DNA of 64,000 bases. Origin: Dothistroma septosporum. Lineage: Eukaryota > Ascomycota > Dothideomycetes > Mycosphaerellales > Mycosphaerellaceae. Where the stretch lies: contig NBZP02000006.1 of NCBI GenBank assembly GCA_002236755.2, positions 809,326 through 873,325 on the forward strand. Reading direction: 5' to 3'. Shown here piece by piece: positions 51,909 to 62,465 of the stretch. The position numbers were made by a program, and so were the translations under genes. The stretch's first letter is position 1. Every line of letters begins with the position of its first letter. Under the pieces are notes generated by a model. It was not told the DNA's origin. It did not search any database and saw only the letters and a list, made by a program, of their open reading frames with translations.

Positions 51909-53816
51909 TTACCTACTCCTTGCCAATGTCCACATGTTCTCCATCTTTGTCTTGGTCAAAACGTCTCTTGCCTCACCATCAGTCTCGCAGGCTCGGCTTC
52001 CCCATTTCTTGAAGTGTCTTACGGGCTCATCTCCCTCCCACACAAGCACGCATCTGTTTTCGGCGAGGTCTTTCAGGTTACCATTCTCATCGATCGGGTT
52101 GCACCACTCAGCGGCCTTGCTTCCAGTCCCCCGGCTACCGGATGTGCTATATACGCTCGTCGAGGTCGTGGTGGCGTTACTGCCGTCTGTCGTTCCAGTG
52201 AATGTGGTAGGATTCGAATCTCCGACGGGCATCGTGTTCTCAGTCCATTTAATTCTGTTCAGGAGCAGCTTCTTGAAATGCTTGATACTGTGCGATCCAC
52301 CCTCGACGATGATGAGGTTCATGGCCGGGTTCAAGATCACAATACCGGTAAGTGCGTCTTGCTTTGCGTTGACATCGACCTGGTACCTGTGCTTGCCAGA
52401 GCTGAGATCATCGACGCGGAAGACGGCCACCTTGACACCTTTGGCAGCATCCCCTTCCTGCTGCTTCTTCAGCTTGTCTGCCCTCTGCTCGGCCGTCAAG
52501 GCTCTGTCCGTATTTGCTTTCTCGTGATCATGGGCACGCTGGGCGATTTCGCGATTCACACGAGCTTCGACTGCGGTCGGATCCTTCACAGCCTGCTCAC
52601 CAAGCACGCGCATCATGTTCGACTTCTTCACCTTTGGCGGAGGTGGCTCGATCAGCCCCAGACGGATCTTCGCTTGCTCTTCCTTCATGTCTGCCATACG
52701 TCTTTGTCTTCGCAGTTTCTTCTGCTCTTTCTCCGTAAGCATGAGTGGTTTGGGTGCGGGAACGAATCGATCTTGAGGCGCCTGCAGTAACACTGGCCGC
52801 TGGACGAGGTTCGTGATGATGGAGTCAGAGGTCTCGATCCTATTACGACCTTCCTTCTCCCAATCATCGTAGGTATTCTGTCCTTCGGGTAGCAGTCCTT
52901 CATCCCACCATTCCACGTCCGGCGGTGCGGGCACTAGGAATGATTTGTCTGACGCCTCTTCAATTTCCTGCTTCTTGCTCTCCGCAGCGATGCGCCGCTT
53001 CATCTCTTCCAGCTTGGCCTGCTGTCGTAAAGCGTTCGCCTGCGCCATGTACTTGCCCTTCTCGGCGAACACCAGCTGCTTGCTCTTTCTCTCTGCATAT
53101 CGTCGGGCGGTAGGTGCGAAAGCAGAATCCTGGTCGTCTCGCGGAATTTGATCATCTGCGGCCAGATATGGGTTGATCTTGGGCCTCTCAGGCTGCTGGT
53201 TTCCTTTCGTCGTGCTGAACTTTGGTCCCTGCTGCCCGGCCTGGCTCCTGTCTCTCCCACCATCTCCCATCAGCGATGGATGCAAGCCAATACCCAGACC
53301 ACCTCTCGCTCCCCGTCCATCTACTCTCGGCGGTGGCGTGGGCAAAGCAGATTTCTGCTGGCTATTCTGTTTTGCTATCTCAGCAGCCCTCGCTCTCGCC
53401 TCAGCCCTCCAGTCTGGCTCCTTCCGTGCTGGCGGTGGCTGGGCAGCAGCTCCGTTTGCAGGTGCTGCACCGGTGCCATTCTTCGCTGCCATGCGAGCCT
53501 TGATCTCTGCAATCTTGCGCTGAGCCTCCGCCCTCTTCGCTGCCGCATCGTCGCCATTTGCTGGGGCCGAAATGGGCGATGCTTGTGCTGGGCTTGGTGC
53601 TGTGGGTGCAGGTACTTGTGCTGCTCCTCCTCCAGCGTTCGCCTTACTGGCAGCCATCTTGGCCTTAATGGCGGCCATCCTCGCAGCGGTTTCCTGCTTC
53701 TTCCTCTCCAAGTCATTTTGTGCAGCAGCGGCAGGCCTCGGTGACCCATCTTCGGCGCGTTGTCTCTTCGAATCGCTGCCCTCGCCATTTGTGTCGTATG
53801 GTCGTTTGCCCGTCAT
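51909..53816 (-). CDS. PRP3: U4/U6 snRNP protein PRP3
   Basis: A single exon of 635 residues from ATG 53816 (an in-frame ATG at 53855 adds 13). The N-terminal half is low-complexity with repeated AAIKAKMAASKA / AEIKARMAAKN helices. The PRP3 domain covers PDVEWWDEGLL, RPVLLQAPQDRFVPAPKPL, LTEKEQKKLRRQRR and RIRLGLIEPPPPKVKKSN-type sequence (here AKIRLGLIEPP). The C-terminal DUF1115-like part has LNPAMNLIIVEGGSHSIKHF and CVLVWEGDEPVRHFKKW. Prp3 holds U4/U6 in the tri-snRNP of the spliceosome. It is divergent from RPA1 with about 220 bp between likely starts. Confidence 0.95.
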   Translation of the reverse strand: MTGKRPYDTNGEGSDSKRQRAEDGSPRPAAAAQNDLERKKQETAARMAAIKAKMAASKANAGGGAAQVPAPTAPSPAQASPISAPANGDDAAAKRAEAQRKIAEIKARMAAKNGTGAAPANGAAAQPPPARKEPDWRAEARARAAEIAKQNSQQKSALPTPPPRVDGRGARGGLGIGLHPSLMGDGGRDRSQAGQQGPKFSTTKGNQQPERPKINPYLAADDQIPRDDQDSAFAPTARRYAERKSKQLVFAEKGKYMAQANALRQQAKLEEMKRRIAAESKKQEIEEASDKSFLVPAPPDVEWWDEGLLPEGQNTYDDWEKEGRNRIETSDSIITNLVQRPVLLQAPQDRFVPAPKPLMLTEKEQKKLRRQRRMADMKEEQAKIRLGLIEPPPPKVKKSNMMRVLGEQAVKDPTAVEARVNREIAQRAHDHEKANTDRALTAEQRADKLKKQQEGDAAKGVKVAVFRVDDLSSGKHRYQVDVNAKQDALTGIVILNPAMNLIIVEGGSHSIKHFKKLLLNRIKWTENTMPVGDSNPTTFTGTTDGSNATTTSTSVYSTSGSRGTGSKAAEWCNPIDENGNLKDLAENRCVLVWEGDEPVRHFKKWGSRACETDGEARDVLTKTKMENMWTLARSR

Positions 53817-54036
53817 AGTGTCGTCGTACGGGCGATGTGGCAGCGGATTGTGCATTCGCGACTGTCTTCTGCACTTCTCTGCAGCATCGCATGAGTCGTA
53901 AGGTTTCGCGTGTCCCCGCTACCGGAAGTCTGTATCCGCAGGCAAGATGGCGCTAAGTAGCGAGAGCTCCAAAAAATCTCGAGATCGCCAGTACGAACTG
54001 ACAACACCTCGCCGTAGCAGGTGGAGGGAAGCAAAG
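53817..54036. promoter_or_regulatory. compact divergent promoter PRP3/RPA1
   Basis: Both outward-facing housekeeping genes must be driven from this 220-bp stretch. It contains a CGG-N10-CCG at 53923-53938, one base longer than the cluster motif. Confidence 0.45.
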
Positions 54037-57000
54037 ATGAACGTTTCACAGCCCATATCGTCGCAGTTACAAGGCGTCAGCTTTGGCTGCCTGTCAAGGA
54101 AGGATGTCCGCGCATTATCTGCGAAACGGATTACGAATGCGACGACCTTCGACACTCTGCTGAACCCTGTGCCTGGAGGTCTCTACACATCAGAACTAGG
54201 ACAGTTCGGCGACAATGCTTGCGGAACGTGTGGTCTCAAGAACCCGCAATGTCCTGGTCATCCGGGTCACATCGAACTGCCGGTACCATGCTACCATCCC
54301 ACATTTATGGAGCAGGTTTTGCGACTGCTCCGGGCAGCATGCATATACTGTGGCAAGCTGAAGATGAAAAGAGTGCTGGTCGCGAGATATATCTGTAAAC
54401 TGAGGCTAGTGAGATGTGGTCTGCTCAAGGAACTGACTGAACTGGATGAGGTTGAGTTCAGAAGTGCAAAAGGCCAACAGACGGCGGCGTCAGGATCCGA
54501 CGACGATGACGATGAGGAGGATGCCGACGTCAAGGCGATTACACAGCAATTCGAGCAGTTCACGCAAGATTCGATACGGCGAGCGAAGAAGGCTGGCACG
54601 CTTGTAGAGTGCAAAGCAGAGGTCATCAAGAATGCCAGGACGGCCATCACACGCCAGTTCATGGCAGATATTGTGAAGGGCAAGAAGTGCGGAAATTGCG
54701 GTGGCATTAACCACGCCTATCGAAAGGACCGATTTGTGAAAGTCTTCAGGAAGAAGCTCTCGGAGAAGGATCACGTCGCGATGGTGCAGCAAGGAAAGAA
54801 AGCGAAGGATCCTGTCGTTGAGATGCAGAAGCTCAAGCGGGCAGAGAACAACCGGAAGCGGAAGCGTGACATGGATGAAGGCGTAGCAGACATGGATATC
54901 AGCTCAGAGGAGGAGGGTGGTGACAACGTTGACATAGACGAAAGCTCTGAAGGCGAGCCAGAGATCGCGGGTGGAAATATGGTGGATGAGGCCTCGGAAG
55001 AGCGGTCAACAGACACCAAGTCCGCCGGCAAAGCACCTGAGGACTACGTCAATCCAAGTCAGGTAAAAGCACACCTTAAGCAGCTCTTCGATCGAGATGC
55101 TGAGATTATGAACCTGATATACGGCATCGACCTGAAGAAGAGCGCCGAACGATTATCCGCGGACATGTTCTTCCTCGAGACGGTCCTTGTGCCGCCGAAC
55201 CGATACCGACCTGAGGCGAAGACGAGCAGTAACGAGATTTCGGAAGCGCAAGAGAACGGGCTGTACAAAGACATCATTACAACGAGCGAATCCATAACTG
55301 CGATACAACGGGACCTAACGACAAAGGACGCCCCAGCAGTGTCGAGGTACCGAGCGAGAACATATGCTGATCTGGAGAATGCCTGGCTACAACTGCAAGA
55401 GAACGTCAACGTTGTGATAGATCGAAATTTGTCACCGCTACAAGGGCGTGCTGGAGCACGAAACGCAGATGGTGTGAAGCAAAAACTGGAGAAGAAGGAG
55501 GGCATGTTCAGAAAGTACATGATGGGCAAGCGTGTGAACTTCGCTGCGCGTACAGTCATTTCACCCGATCCGAACATCGAGACAAATGAGATTGGCGTGC
55601 CGCCCGTTTTCGCAGTCAAGCTGACATATCCGGAGCCGGTGAATCAGCACAATTACGAGGATATGCAGCAAGCTGTCAAGAATGGACCTTATGTCTGGCC
55701 TGGGGCGGTCGCGATCGAGAGCGAGACTGGAGCTGTGCTGAACCTGGCGAACAAGACTGCAGATGAGCGATTAGCCCTTGCGAACTCTTTACTTGCACCA
55801 TCCGTTGGCAGCAATGTGCATGGAGCACGACCAAAAAAGGTGCATCGACATCTGAACAATGGCGACATCGTCATCATGAACAGACAACCGACACTACACA
55901 AGCCTAGTATGATGTGTCACAAAGCAAGAGTCCTACCCGGGGAGAAGACACTTCGTATGCACTACGCCAATTGTAATACATACAACGCCGATTTCGACGG
56001 AGATGAGATGAACATGCACTTCCCGCAGAACGAACTGGCGCGAGCGGAAGCTCTTCTCATCGCAGACACAGACCATCAATACCTCTCTGGGACTGCTGGT
56101 AATCCTCTGCGGGGTCTCATTCAAGATCACATTTCGATGTGTGTTTGGCTAACAAATCGAGACTTGTTCTTCGAACGGGGGGAGTACATGAACCTGCTCT
56201 ACTCTGCTTTGCGTCCTGAGGATCGTCACTGCGCAAGTCACCGATTAGAGACAGTGCCACCTGCAGTGATCAAACCAAATCCACTCTGGACTGGCAAGCA
56301 GGTCATAAGTACCGTACTCAAGAATCTGCAGCCAGCGGGCACCGCGGGTCTAAATATGACCGGTAAAAGTACCACTGCCGCGACCATGTGGGGCGAACAT
56401 GGCAAAGAGGAAGGTGTTGTCATCTTCAAAGACGGTGAGCTCATGCAAGGCATTCTTGACAAGAAGCAGATTGGTCCTTCGGCTGGAGGTCTTGTCAATG
56501 CCGTGTATGAAGCGTATGGCTATCGCGCTGCGGGCAGATTGCTGAGCATCCTCGGCCGTCTTCTAACGAAACTACTACATATGCGTGCATTCTCTTGTGG
56601 TGTGGAAGATCTTATTTTCACCAGAGAGGGAGAAGAAGACAGGCGCGCCGCCCTCGCGGGATCGGATTCAGTCGGTCTCAAGGTGGCCGCCAAGTACGTC
56701 TCGCTCGAGGACCAGAACCCCAAGAGCGACGACCGAGAGCTACGAAAGCGTCTTGAAGATGTGCTTCGTGACGACGAAAAGATGCAGGGTCTCGATTCGC
56801 TGATGAACAACAGCACAAGGGATCTCAGTGGTGATGTCTCGAATCGTTGCATGCCTGCAGGTCTGACGAAACCGTTCCCGAAGAACCAAATGCAGACCAT
56901 GACCACGTCTGGCGCCAAGGGTTCCAAGGTCAACGTAAACTTGATCTCATGCAACCTCGGTCAGCAAGTCTTGGAGGGACGAAGAGTGCCGGTGATGGTC

Positions 57001-59184
57001 AGCGGCAAGACATTGCCCTGTTTCAAACCATTTGAGTCGAGCGTTCGAGCTGGTGGCTACATCGTGGATCGCTTCTTGACTGGTATCCGACCTCAAGAGT
57101 ACTTCTTCCACGCTATGGCTGGTCGCGAAGGTCTCATTGATACAGCAGTCAAAACGTCTCGATCTGGATACCTGCAGAGATGTTTGATCAAGGGCATGGA
57201 AGGTCTACGAGCAGAACACGATTCATCTGTGCGGCACACTGAGGACGGTAGCATCGTCCAGTTCCTGTACGGTGAAGACGGGCTCGACATTGGCAAGGCG
57301 AAGTACCTTTTCGACTTCAAATTCACTGCTGAGAACTACCTATCGCTCTTCCACACTTACCAGATGGATGAGTCGAAGCAACTGCTGGATGAGGAAGTCA
57401 AGGATCATGCCAAGGCTGCCGAGAAGAGGTTCAGGAAGACAGGTGATCTTGGTGCGAGTGAGCCTGCGCTATCTCTCTATCCACCTGGTGTGCACGGTGG
57501 TAGCATCTCAGAGAAAGTGCTTGCCGATGCGCGAGAGTGGCTCGACAAGGACAAGGAGCGCCTCATCAAGGACAAGAAGAAGAATCCGGATGGTGTCGTC
57601 AGCAAGAAGAACTTCAATAACATTCTGGATATGAGGTACCTAAAGTCTGTCGTTGAGCCTGGGGAGGCAGTCGGTGTCGTTGCTGGCCAATCGGTTGGTG
57701 AGCCGTCCACACAGATGACGCTGAACACTTTCCATTTGGCTGGTCACGCTGCAAAGAACGTCACGCTCGGTATTCCTCGATTACGGGAAATCGTTATGAC
57801 GGCAGCTGCGAACATCTCGACTCCGGCCATGACCCTGGTGATGAACCCTGGCATCTCTGTCGATGATGCAAAGAAGTTCGCTAAAGGTATTAGCAAGCTC
57901 AGTCTCGCTGAGATCATCGACAATGTCTCGGTGACGGAGTCAATCGGCAAGGGTGTCGGATACGGGGAGGCGAGAAAGTACGATGTCAGGCTCGACTTCT
58001 TTCCCAGCGAGGAATATCAGAAGGAGTACGCCATCACAATACAAGACGTCGTTGCGACCATCGAGCACAGACTGCTGCCAAGACTACAAGCTGCGACGAG
58101 AAAAGAGCTGAAGAAGCGCGGTGCGCAAAAGTCCCTGAAAACTGCTGCAGGCGACGATGCATTGCCAGAGATTGGCCAGTCGGCAGGCAGGGTCGAGGAA
58201 GAGCGAGCTCGCCCAGAAGGGGGACGCGAAGGCGGCGATGACGATTCTGGAGATGAAGGCGACGACGATGCTACCCGTGACAAGTCGAAGAGCAACAAGC
58301 AGCAAGCTGGCTACGATGCATACGAAGATGACGAGGAGCAGAACATCAGACAACGTCAAGACACGCCCGAGCCCATAGATCATGAAGAGGACGAAACTTA
58401 TGGCGGCTCACCACGCTCTTCAGTGGAGCCGGACGAGAATGCTCTCGCTGCCCGATCGGAAGCGAAGGATCGCGCAGCCCGAATCAGAGGCAATGAAAGA
58501 ACTCACGATGTCGTGGCCTTCAACTTTGACGACAAGAAGGGCGTGACCTGCTCTTTCACGATGGAGTACGACTCCGGCTCTGCGAAGATTCTGATGCTGA
58601 ACATCATTGAAACTTCACTTCATCAGGCTCTGATACAGTCTGTGCCTGGCATGTCTCTATGCATGCTCGATGAGGAGGGTACCAAGGAAGCTGACGGCAA
58701 GCCTATCCTGGCAGCTTCGGGTACCAACATCAAAGCTATGTGGGACTACCAGCATATCGTGCACCCTCACCACATCTACACAAACTCTATCCACGAGATC
58801 CTGATACACTACGGTGTCGAAGCCGCCCGGAATGCGATCGTGAAGGAGGTTTCGAGTGTTTTCGGTGGTCACGGTATCTCAGTTGATACAAGACATTTGA
58901 CTCTCATCGCCGACTACATGACGAGGGACGGTGCATACCAGGCATTCTCGCGTATGGGCTACCGCAACAACCCCTCACCATTCATGAAGATGTCCTTCGA
59001 GACTACGCTGAACTTCTTGAGGGATGCTGTGCTTGAGGGCGACTTTGATGATCTTGAAGGTCCAAGTGCACGAATCGTGGCTGGGCGAGTGGGCAAGATG
59101 GGCACAGGTGGTTTCGATGTGCTCATGCCGTTGGCTGAGAGCCATGAGGTCGCAGAGGATGAAGATGTCGAAATGGAGGACTAG
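54037..59184 (+). CDS. RPA1: DNA-directed RNA polymerase I largest subunit
   Basis: A single exon of 1715 residues from ATG 54037 (MNVSQPISSQLQGVSFG), the start that fits the family; ATG 53947 would add 30 residues. The zinc-binding clamp is CGTCGLKNPQCPGHPGHIELP. The active-site loop YNADFDGDEMNMHFPQ coordinates the catalytic magnesium. GEAVGVVAGQSVGEPSTQMTLN-type bridge/trigger sequence is present near 57.66 kb, read in parts. Long acidic inserts lie at 54.48-54.53 and 54.9 kb and at 58.2-58.4 kb, as is usual for Pol I. It makes the 35S rRNA precursor in the nucleolus. Confidence 0.97.
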   Translation: MNVSQPISSQLQGVSFGCLSRKDVRALSAKRITNATTFDTLLNPVPGGLYTSELGQFGDNACGTCGLKNPQCPGHPGHIELPVPCYHPTFMEQVLRLLRAACIYCGKLKMKRVLVARYICKLRLVRCGLLKELTELDEVEFRSAKGQQTAASGSDDDDDEEDADVKAITQQFEQFTQDSIRRAKKAGTLVECKAEVIKNARTAITRQFMADIVKGKKCGNCGGINHAYRKDRFVKVFRKKLSEKDHVAMVQQGKKAKDPVVEMQKLKRAENNRKRKRDMDEGVADMDISSEEEGGDNVDIDESSEGEPEIAGGNMVDEASEERSTDTKSAGKAPEDYVNPSQVKAHLKQLFDRDAEIMNLIYGIDLKKSAERLSADMFFLETVLVPPNRYRPEAKTSSNEISEAQENGLYKDIITTSESITAIQRDLTTKDAPAVSRYRARTYADLENAWLQLQENVNVVIDRNLSPLQGRAGARNADGVKQKLEKKEGMFRKYMMGKRVNFAARTVISPDPNIETNEIGVPPVFAVKLTYPEPVNQHNYEDMQQAVKNGPYVWPGAVAIESETGAVLNLANKTADERLALANSLLAPSVGSNVHGARPKKVHRHLNNGDIVIMNRQPTLHKPSMMCHKARVLPGEKTLRMHYANCNTYNADFDGDEMNMHFPQNELARAEALLIADTDHQYLSGTAGNPLRGLIQDHISMCVWLTNRDLFFERGEYMNLLYSALRPEDRHCASHRLETVPPAVIKPNPLWTGKQVISTVLKNLQPAGTAGLNMTGKSTTAATMWGEHGKEEGVVIFKDGELMQGILDKKQIGPSAGGLVNAVYEAYGYRAAGRLLSILGRLLTKLLHMRAFSCGVEDLIFTREGEEDRRAALAGSDSVGLKVAAKYVSLEDQNPKSDDRELRKRLEDVLRDDEKMQGLDSLMNNSTRDLSGDVSNRCMPAGLTKPFPKNQMQTMTTSGAKGSKVNVNLISCNLGQQVLEGRRVPVMVSGKTLPCFKPFESSVRAGGYIVDRFLTGIRPQEYFFHAMAGREGLIDTAVKTSRSGYLQRCLIKGMEGLRAEHDSSVRHTEDGSIVQFLYGEDGLDIGKAKYLFDFKFTAENYLSLFHTYQMDESKQLLDEEVKDHAKAAEKRFRKTGDLGASEPALSLYPPGVHGGSISEKVLADAREWLDKDKERLIKDKKKNPDGVVSKKNFNNILDMRYLKSVVEPGEAVGVVAGQSVGEPSTQMTLNTFHLAGHAAKNVTLGIPRLREIVMTAAANISTPAMTLVMNPGISVDDAKKFAKGISKLSLAEIIDNVSVTESIGKGVGYGEARKYDVRLDFFPSEEYQKEYAITIQDVVATIEHRLLPRLQAATRKELKKRGAQKSLKTAAGDDALPEIGQSAGRVEEERARPEGGREGGDDDSGDEGDDDATRDKSKSNKQQAGYDAYEDDEEQNIRQRQDTPEPIDHEEDETYGGSPRSSVEPDENALAARSEAKDRAARIRGNERTHDVVAFNFDDKKGVTCSFTMEYDSGSAKILMLNIIETSLHQALIQSVPGMSLCMLDEEGTKEADGKPILAASGTNIKAMWDYQHIVHPHHIYTNSIHEILIHYGVEAARNAIVKEVSSVFGGHGISVDTRHLTLIADYMTRDGAYQAFSRMGYRNNPSPFMKMSFETTLNFLRDAVLEGDFDDLEGPSARIVAGRVGKMGTGGFDVLMPLAESHEVAEDEDVEMED

Positions 59185-59452
59185 GGCGGTCTATTCGGTC
59201 TTCCTGGGCAATACATGGAATCATTGAAAACAAAGCTGGGAGAACGGAATTGTTTCGCCGCCGTTCAATATCGATGATATCTGACCGAACCTTTCTGGGA
59301 CTTTCCCCTTTCCGGCTTAATGATGCTCAGATCATTGTCTCTAGCTAGCCACCGACGTCGCCAGCGTCTTTAGGACACAGGTACATTGAAGAGACATGAT
59401 GAGGTATCTACGCGAGTATTAGCCACCAGCAAAAGTTCGTGCAATTACTTTC

Positions 59453-59716
59453 TTACATCGCGTAGCAGGAGGCACCGCTTAAGAGATTACCTTTTCCTCT
59501 GTATATCAAAGTGCCGAATAACCATACGGCTACGAACAAGGTCACTCTCGCGAACAGTTCGACACCAAGACTGTGTGGCGTTCTGCAGATCCAGCCAAGT
59601 ATACAACGCCCTGGGGATACAAGAAGCGCTGTCTGAACTCCTGTGGCCACAGCGATCTCGAGCGCTATCGATACATCCAGCTCATATGCCATCTTGACGA
59701 CACTTGGAGCCTCGGA
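59453..59716 (-). pseudogene. relic of a Ca2+/H+ antiporter (CAX/VCX1 type)
   Basis: A minus-strand frame carries a clear stretch of the second CAX repeat: VKMAYELDVSIALEIAVATG, QTALLVSP, CILGWI, and then VTLFVAVWLF followed by GKGNLLSGASCYAM. This parallels the family layout (LDLAI...GSS-QIALLV-P...ILGWI...LF-SV...SNWLEG). Key residues are altered and the frame ends in a stop before the last helix. No other part of the transporter is recognisable nearby, so it is a decayed fragment. Identification is from pattern memory. Confidence 0.5.
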
Positions 59717-60059
59717 TAGCTCAAAGAGGAGTGCAAAAAGGCAAAAGTCGACAAACTTTGGACAGATTCCAGCAGCGTCGAGGCCGCCAAGCAGAGCAGT
59801 AGAGCATTCATATGTTATGGCCCAAGTGAATGCAACGAGGGCCGACTGGATACAGGCCATCATCGAAAGGCTGAAACGACGCGTGGCGCTCCTAAGAGAC
59901 CAGCTTGATGATCAATCGGTGAGAATGATCAGATCCGCATAGCTTCCCATGTTTATCCTCATCCGCTGACCATGAACGAAGTGATCGTCAAAGTGCTTTG
60001 GCCAGAGGCATATTCCAGACCGAGCAAAATCAAATGAGCCAAGGCAATGCTATTATCCG

Positions 60060-61614
60060 AGCTTTCGATAAGTTGAAGACTGATCTGATGTCTGGTATCC
60101 GATATAGACAGCACGGCGCTTTGTCAAGCGTGCTCACTGATGTACAGAGAGAAGGCGAGCGAGTTCTTGTGATGCAAAGATATCCTTGCAAGTCTTCGCT
60201 TCGACGATATGCATTTGCGAGCTTCCAGGATAGTAGAAACCACTGCATCAACTTGCGAGTTGATCTTCAAAGGCAATGGGAGTGGCCATCATGCGGTAAG
60301 ATGCACGCAGTGGCTCGAATATGACGACGATATCTACTGTGTGAGTGGGAAAGCAGGAAGTGGTAAGTCGACGTTGCTGAAACATATTGCCACGCAACCC
60401 TTGTCGAAGGCAGGATTGCAAAGCTGGTCGAAAGGCCGCCGGCTTTTCACTGCATCTCACTACTCCTGGAATCTTGGAACACCGATGCAGAAGTCCTACC
60501 AGGGTTTGCTTTCATCGATTCTCTACGATGTGCTCCGGCCAAATCCTGGTCTTGTTGAACATGCGTGCGAATCAGGGTGGCAGGATGGAGTCACTGGAAG
60601 AGACCGCCGGGATACACCTCGAACCTTGTCAGACCTTCGTCTCAGCATCGACGAACTGGCAGTGCGTCATATCGATGCAGATGGGGCGAGCTTATGCTTC
60701 TGCTTCGTTGTCGATGGGCTCGATGAGTATGCAGGCCATCATGAGGAAGACGTGCGTTTGTTATGCAGGCTTTCTGAGGCCGACAATATCAAGATTTGCA
60801 CCTCCAGCCGGCCATGGGAAGTTTTTCAGCAATTTTTCGTGACTAGTCCCAAAGCAAGCCATTGCCCAACGATTTGCTTGTGTGGTCTTCTTGCGCGTTG
60901 ATACATGCATAGGATGCTCCGGATGACACGCTTTCGCAAGAACTCATCACCTATCACGACCAGACTATGAGTAGAACGGCAAATGGTGCTCAACATTGGT
61001 CGAATGGAGCCGTCATCACAAAGGTTAGAACTCGAGCAACAACGCACACGAGCAAGGCCAACGTGACTTCCTTGGACAAGTGCTGGACGTCGGTGTTGTG
61101 TCCCATTCACTGGGCACGCTCAAGCATGATCCCGCCTGCATCTTGACGTAGGACGCAAGGCCATCTCTTGATTACGCTCTCCGCTATCGAAAAGCAGCAC
61201 CTTACAGAATGGCGAGGGTACTGTTTCCAGGCGCAGAAGGATTTCCACTACCTCTGCTTGTCAAAGCTCCACTATCCTATAGGTCCGGTGTGAACCAAAA
61301 GATCTGGATATACGATGGACGTAGCCGTGTGGAGCCTTTTCCTGGCCTTTCTCTACGACATGCAGCTACGTACTGCAGACGCTTGGGATGTCACATGGGT
61401 TTCAATCGATCATGGAGCTGAAGAGGTCCTTCAATATGAGGTCGACGAAGAGCCTGAGTCATCCACGGCGAAGTATCGTAACGTGATATCGAAGCGCAAA
61501 ATTATGAGCATAAGGCAGCAGATTCTGGTGGCTGTGTTTGGTGAGGACGACGCAGTGGCAATGTGTGAAGCTGTGGCGAGAAATGCAAACAGGGGTTGGG
61601 GGCATCATAACTGA
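60060..61614 (+). pseudogene. NACHT/STAND P-loop NTPase pseudogene
   Basis: The best block (60209-60901) is a nucleotide-binding domain: Walker A GKAGSGKS (60347-60370), Walker B CFCFVVDGLDEYAG, and a sensor-like ICTSSRPWEVF. Such domains occur in fungal NLR-like proteins with roles in non-self recognition. Upstream, ILASLRFDDMHLRASRIVE continues in frame only as far as a TGA, while the preceding helix (AFDKLKTDLMSG) is in another frame. Downstream, remains of the following helical part (TLSQELITYHDQ) are again shifted. No repeat domain (ankyrin, WD or TPR) follows. I read it as a decayed gene. A multi-exon rescue was not found. Confidence 0.6.
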
Positions 61615-61970
61615 AGTTTTGGTGAGCGCAAAGACAGGACACAGGCACACTCCAATCTGCCGCATGCGATCAGATTAGGCACTTTGAGCTGCAAGTGATC
61701 GCAGCAAGCTTCTACGCTCTGTCACGAGATTTCACAACAAGGAGGAGCAAGGAAAGCATTGTCAACGCCTTGCAACTCAGAAGCCAAAAGAACATAAACA
61801 ACACCACCACTTTCACCGGACATGATGACATCCTGGTGCCGCTTTGCGATCAAGCAATCTCGCTCATCTTTCAGCCTTGCTTGCTGCCCAGTCTACAAGA
61901 TGCCCGCCCACCATCAAGCTCGTCCCAGCCTCCATGACGTTCGGCAAACACTCGAGGTCTCAAATCACAA

Positions 61971-62465
61971 ATGCCCATCAACATAACCATCCCGACCAAC
62001 TGGCTGACCCGCCGCAATATCCCCGCCGCTCGCTACCGCACCACCCACGGCACCACCGACGCCGAACGCGCCGCCGGCCTTGAAACCCTCCAAGAACTCG
62101 CCATGAGCCGCATCATGGAACAAGTCATGCGCGCCCTCGCAGACAACGACACTCAAATCAGGCCCGCACCTCCAGTTCCTGCGAGGCAGAATCTGCAGTA
62201 CCGCGTTTACGTTGAGCCCGATTTTGGAGGAGGGATGCTGGCGTCGTGGATTCAAAGGACGGACACGGCGAGGCATTTGAAGGGGATTGTAGAAGAGGAG
62301 ATGGAGGTGCCGGTGGAGAGGCAGAGGTTGGGGTATTTGGGGCAGGACTTCGGCGATGGGGAGATGATGGAGAAGGTAAGTTGTTGAGAATAGTTCTGGG
62401 TGCGAAGGCGAGTGAGGCTGATGATGGTCTAGTATCTGGTCGAGGAGGGTGCCGTGGATAGCTGA
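61971..62465 (+). CDS. small protein with ubiquitin-like C-terminal half, hypothetical
   Basis: Exons 61971-62375 and 62433-62465 encode 145 residues; the 57-bp intron has a GTAAGT donor, GCTGATG branch and CTAG acceptor. The N-terminal part is Arg/Ala-rich and helical (AERAAGLETLQELAMSRIMEQ). The second half reads like a ubiquitin fold: a strand (YRVYVEPDFG), then TARHLKGIVEEEMEVPVERQ, RLGYLGQDF and a GDGEMMEKYLVEEGAV tail, similar in order to the T-x-x-LK...Q-RL-x-x-G...L-x-D-Y of ubiquitin-like domains. There is no C-terminal GG, so conjugation is unlikely. Function unknown; the fold assignment is a weak inference. Confidence 0.55.

Noticed and set aside
53923..53938. CGG...CCG pair in the PRP3/RPA1 promoter as a further regulon site
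   Set aside because: The spacing is N10, not N9, and both genes are housekeeping; treated as chance background.
55059..58383. Long minus-strand frames opposite RPA1
   Set aside because: Shadows of a highly conserved coding gene; serine-rich as expected of antisense frames.
59643..59942. Plus-strand 99-codon frame as the N-terminus of the NACHT protein
   Set aside because: The minus strand of the same bases encodes the recognisable CAX-like helices, so the plus frame is probably a shadow.
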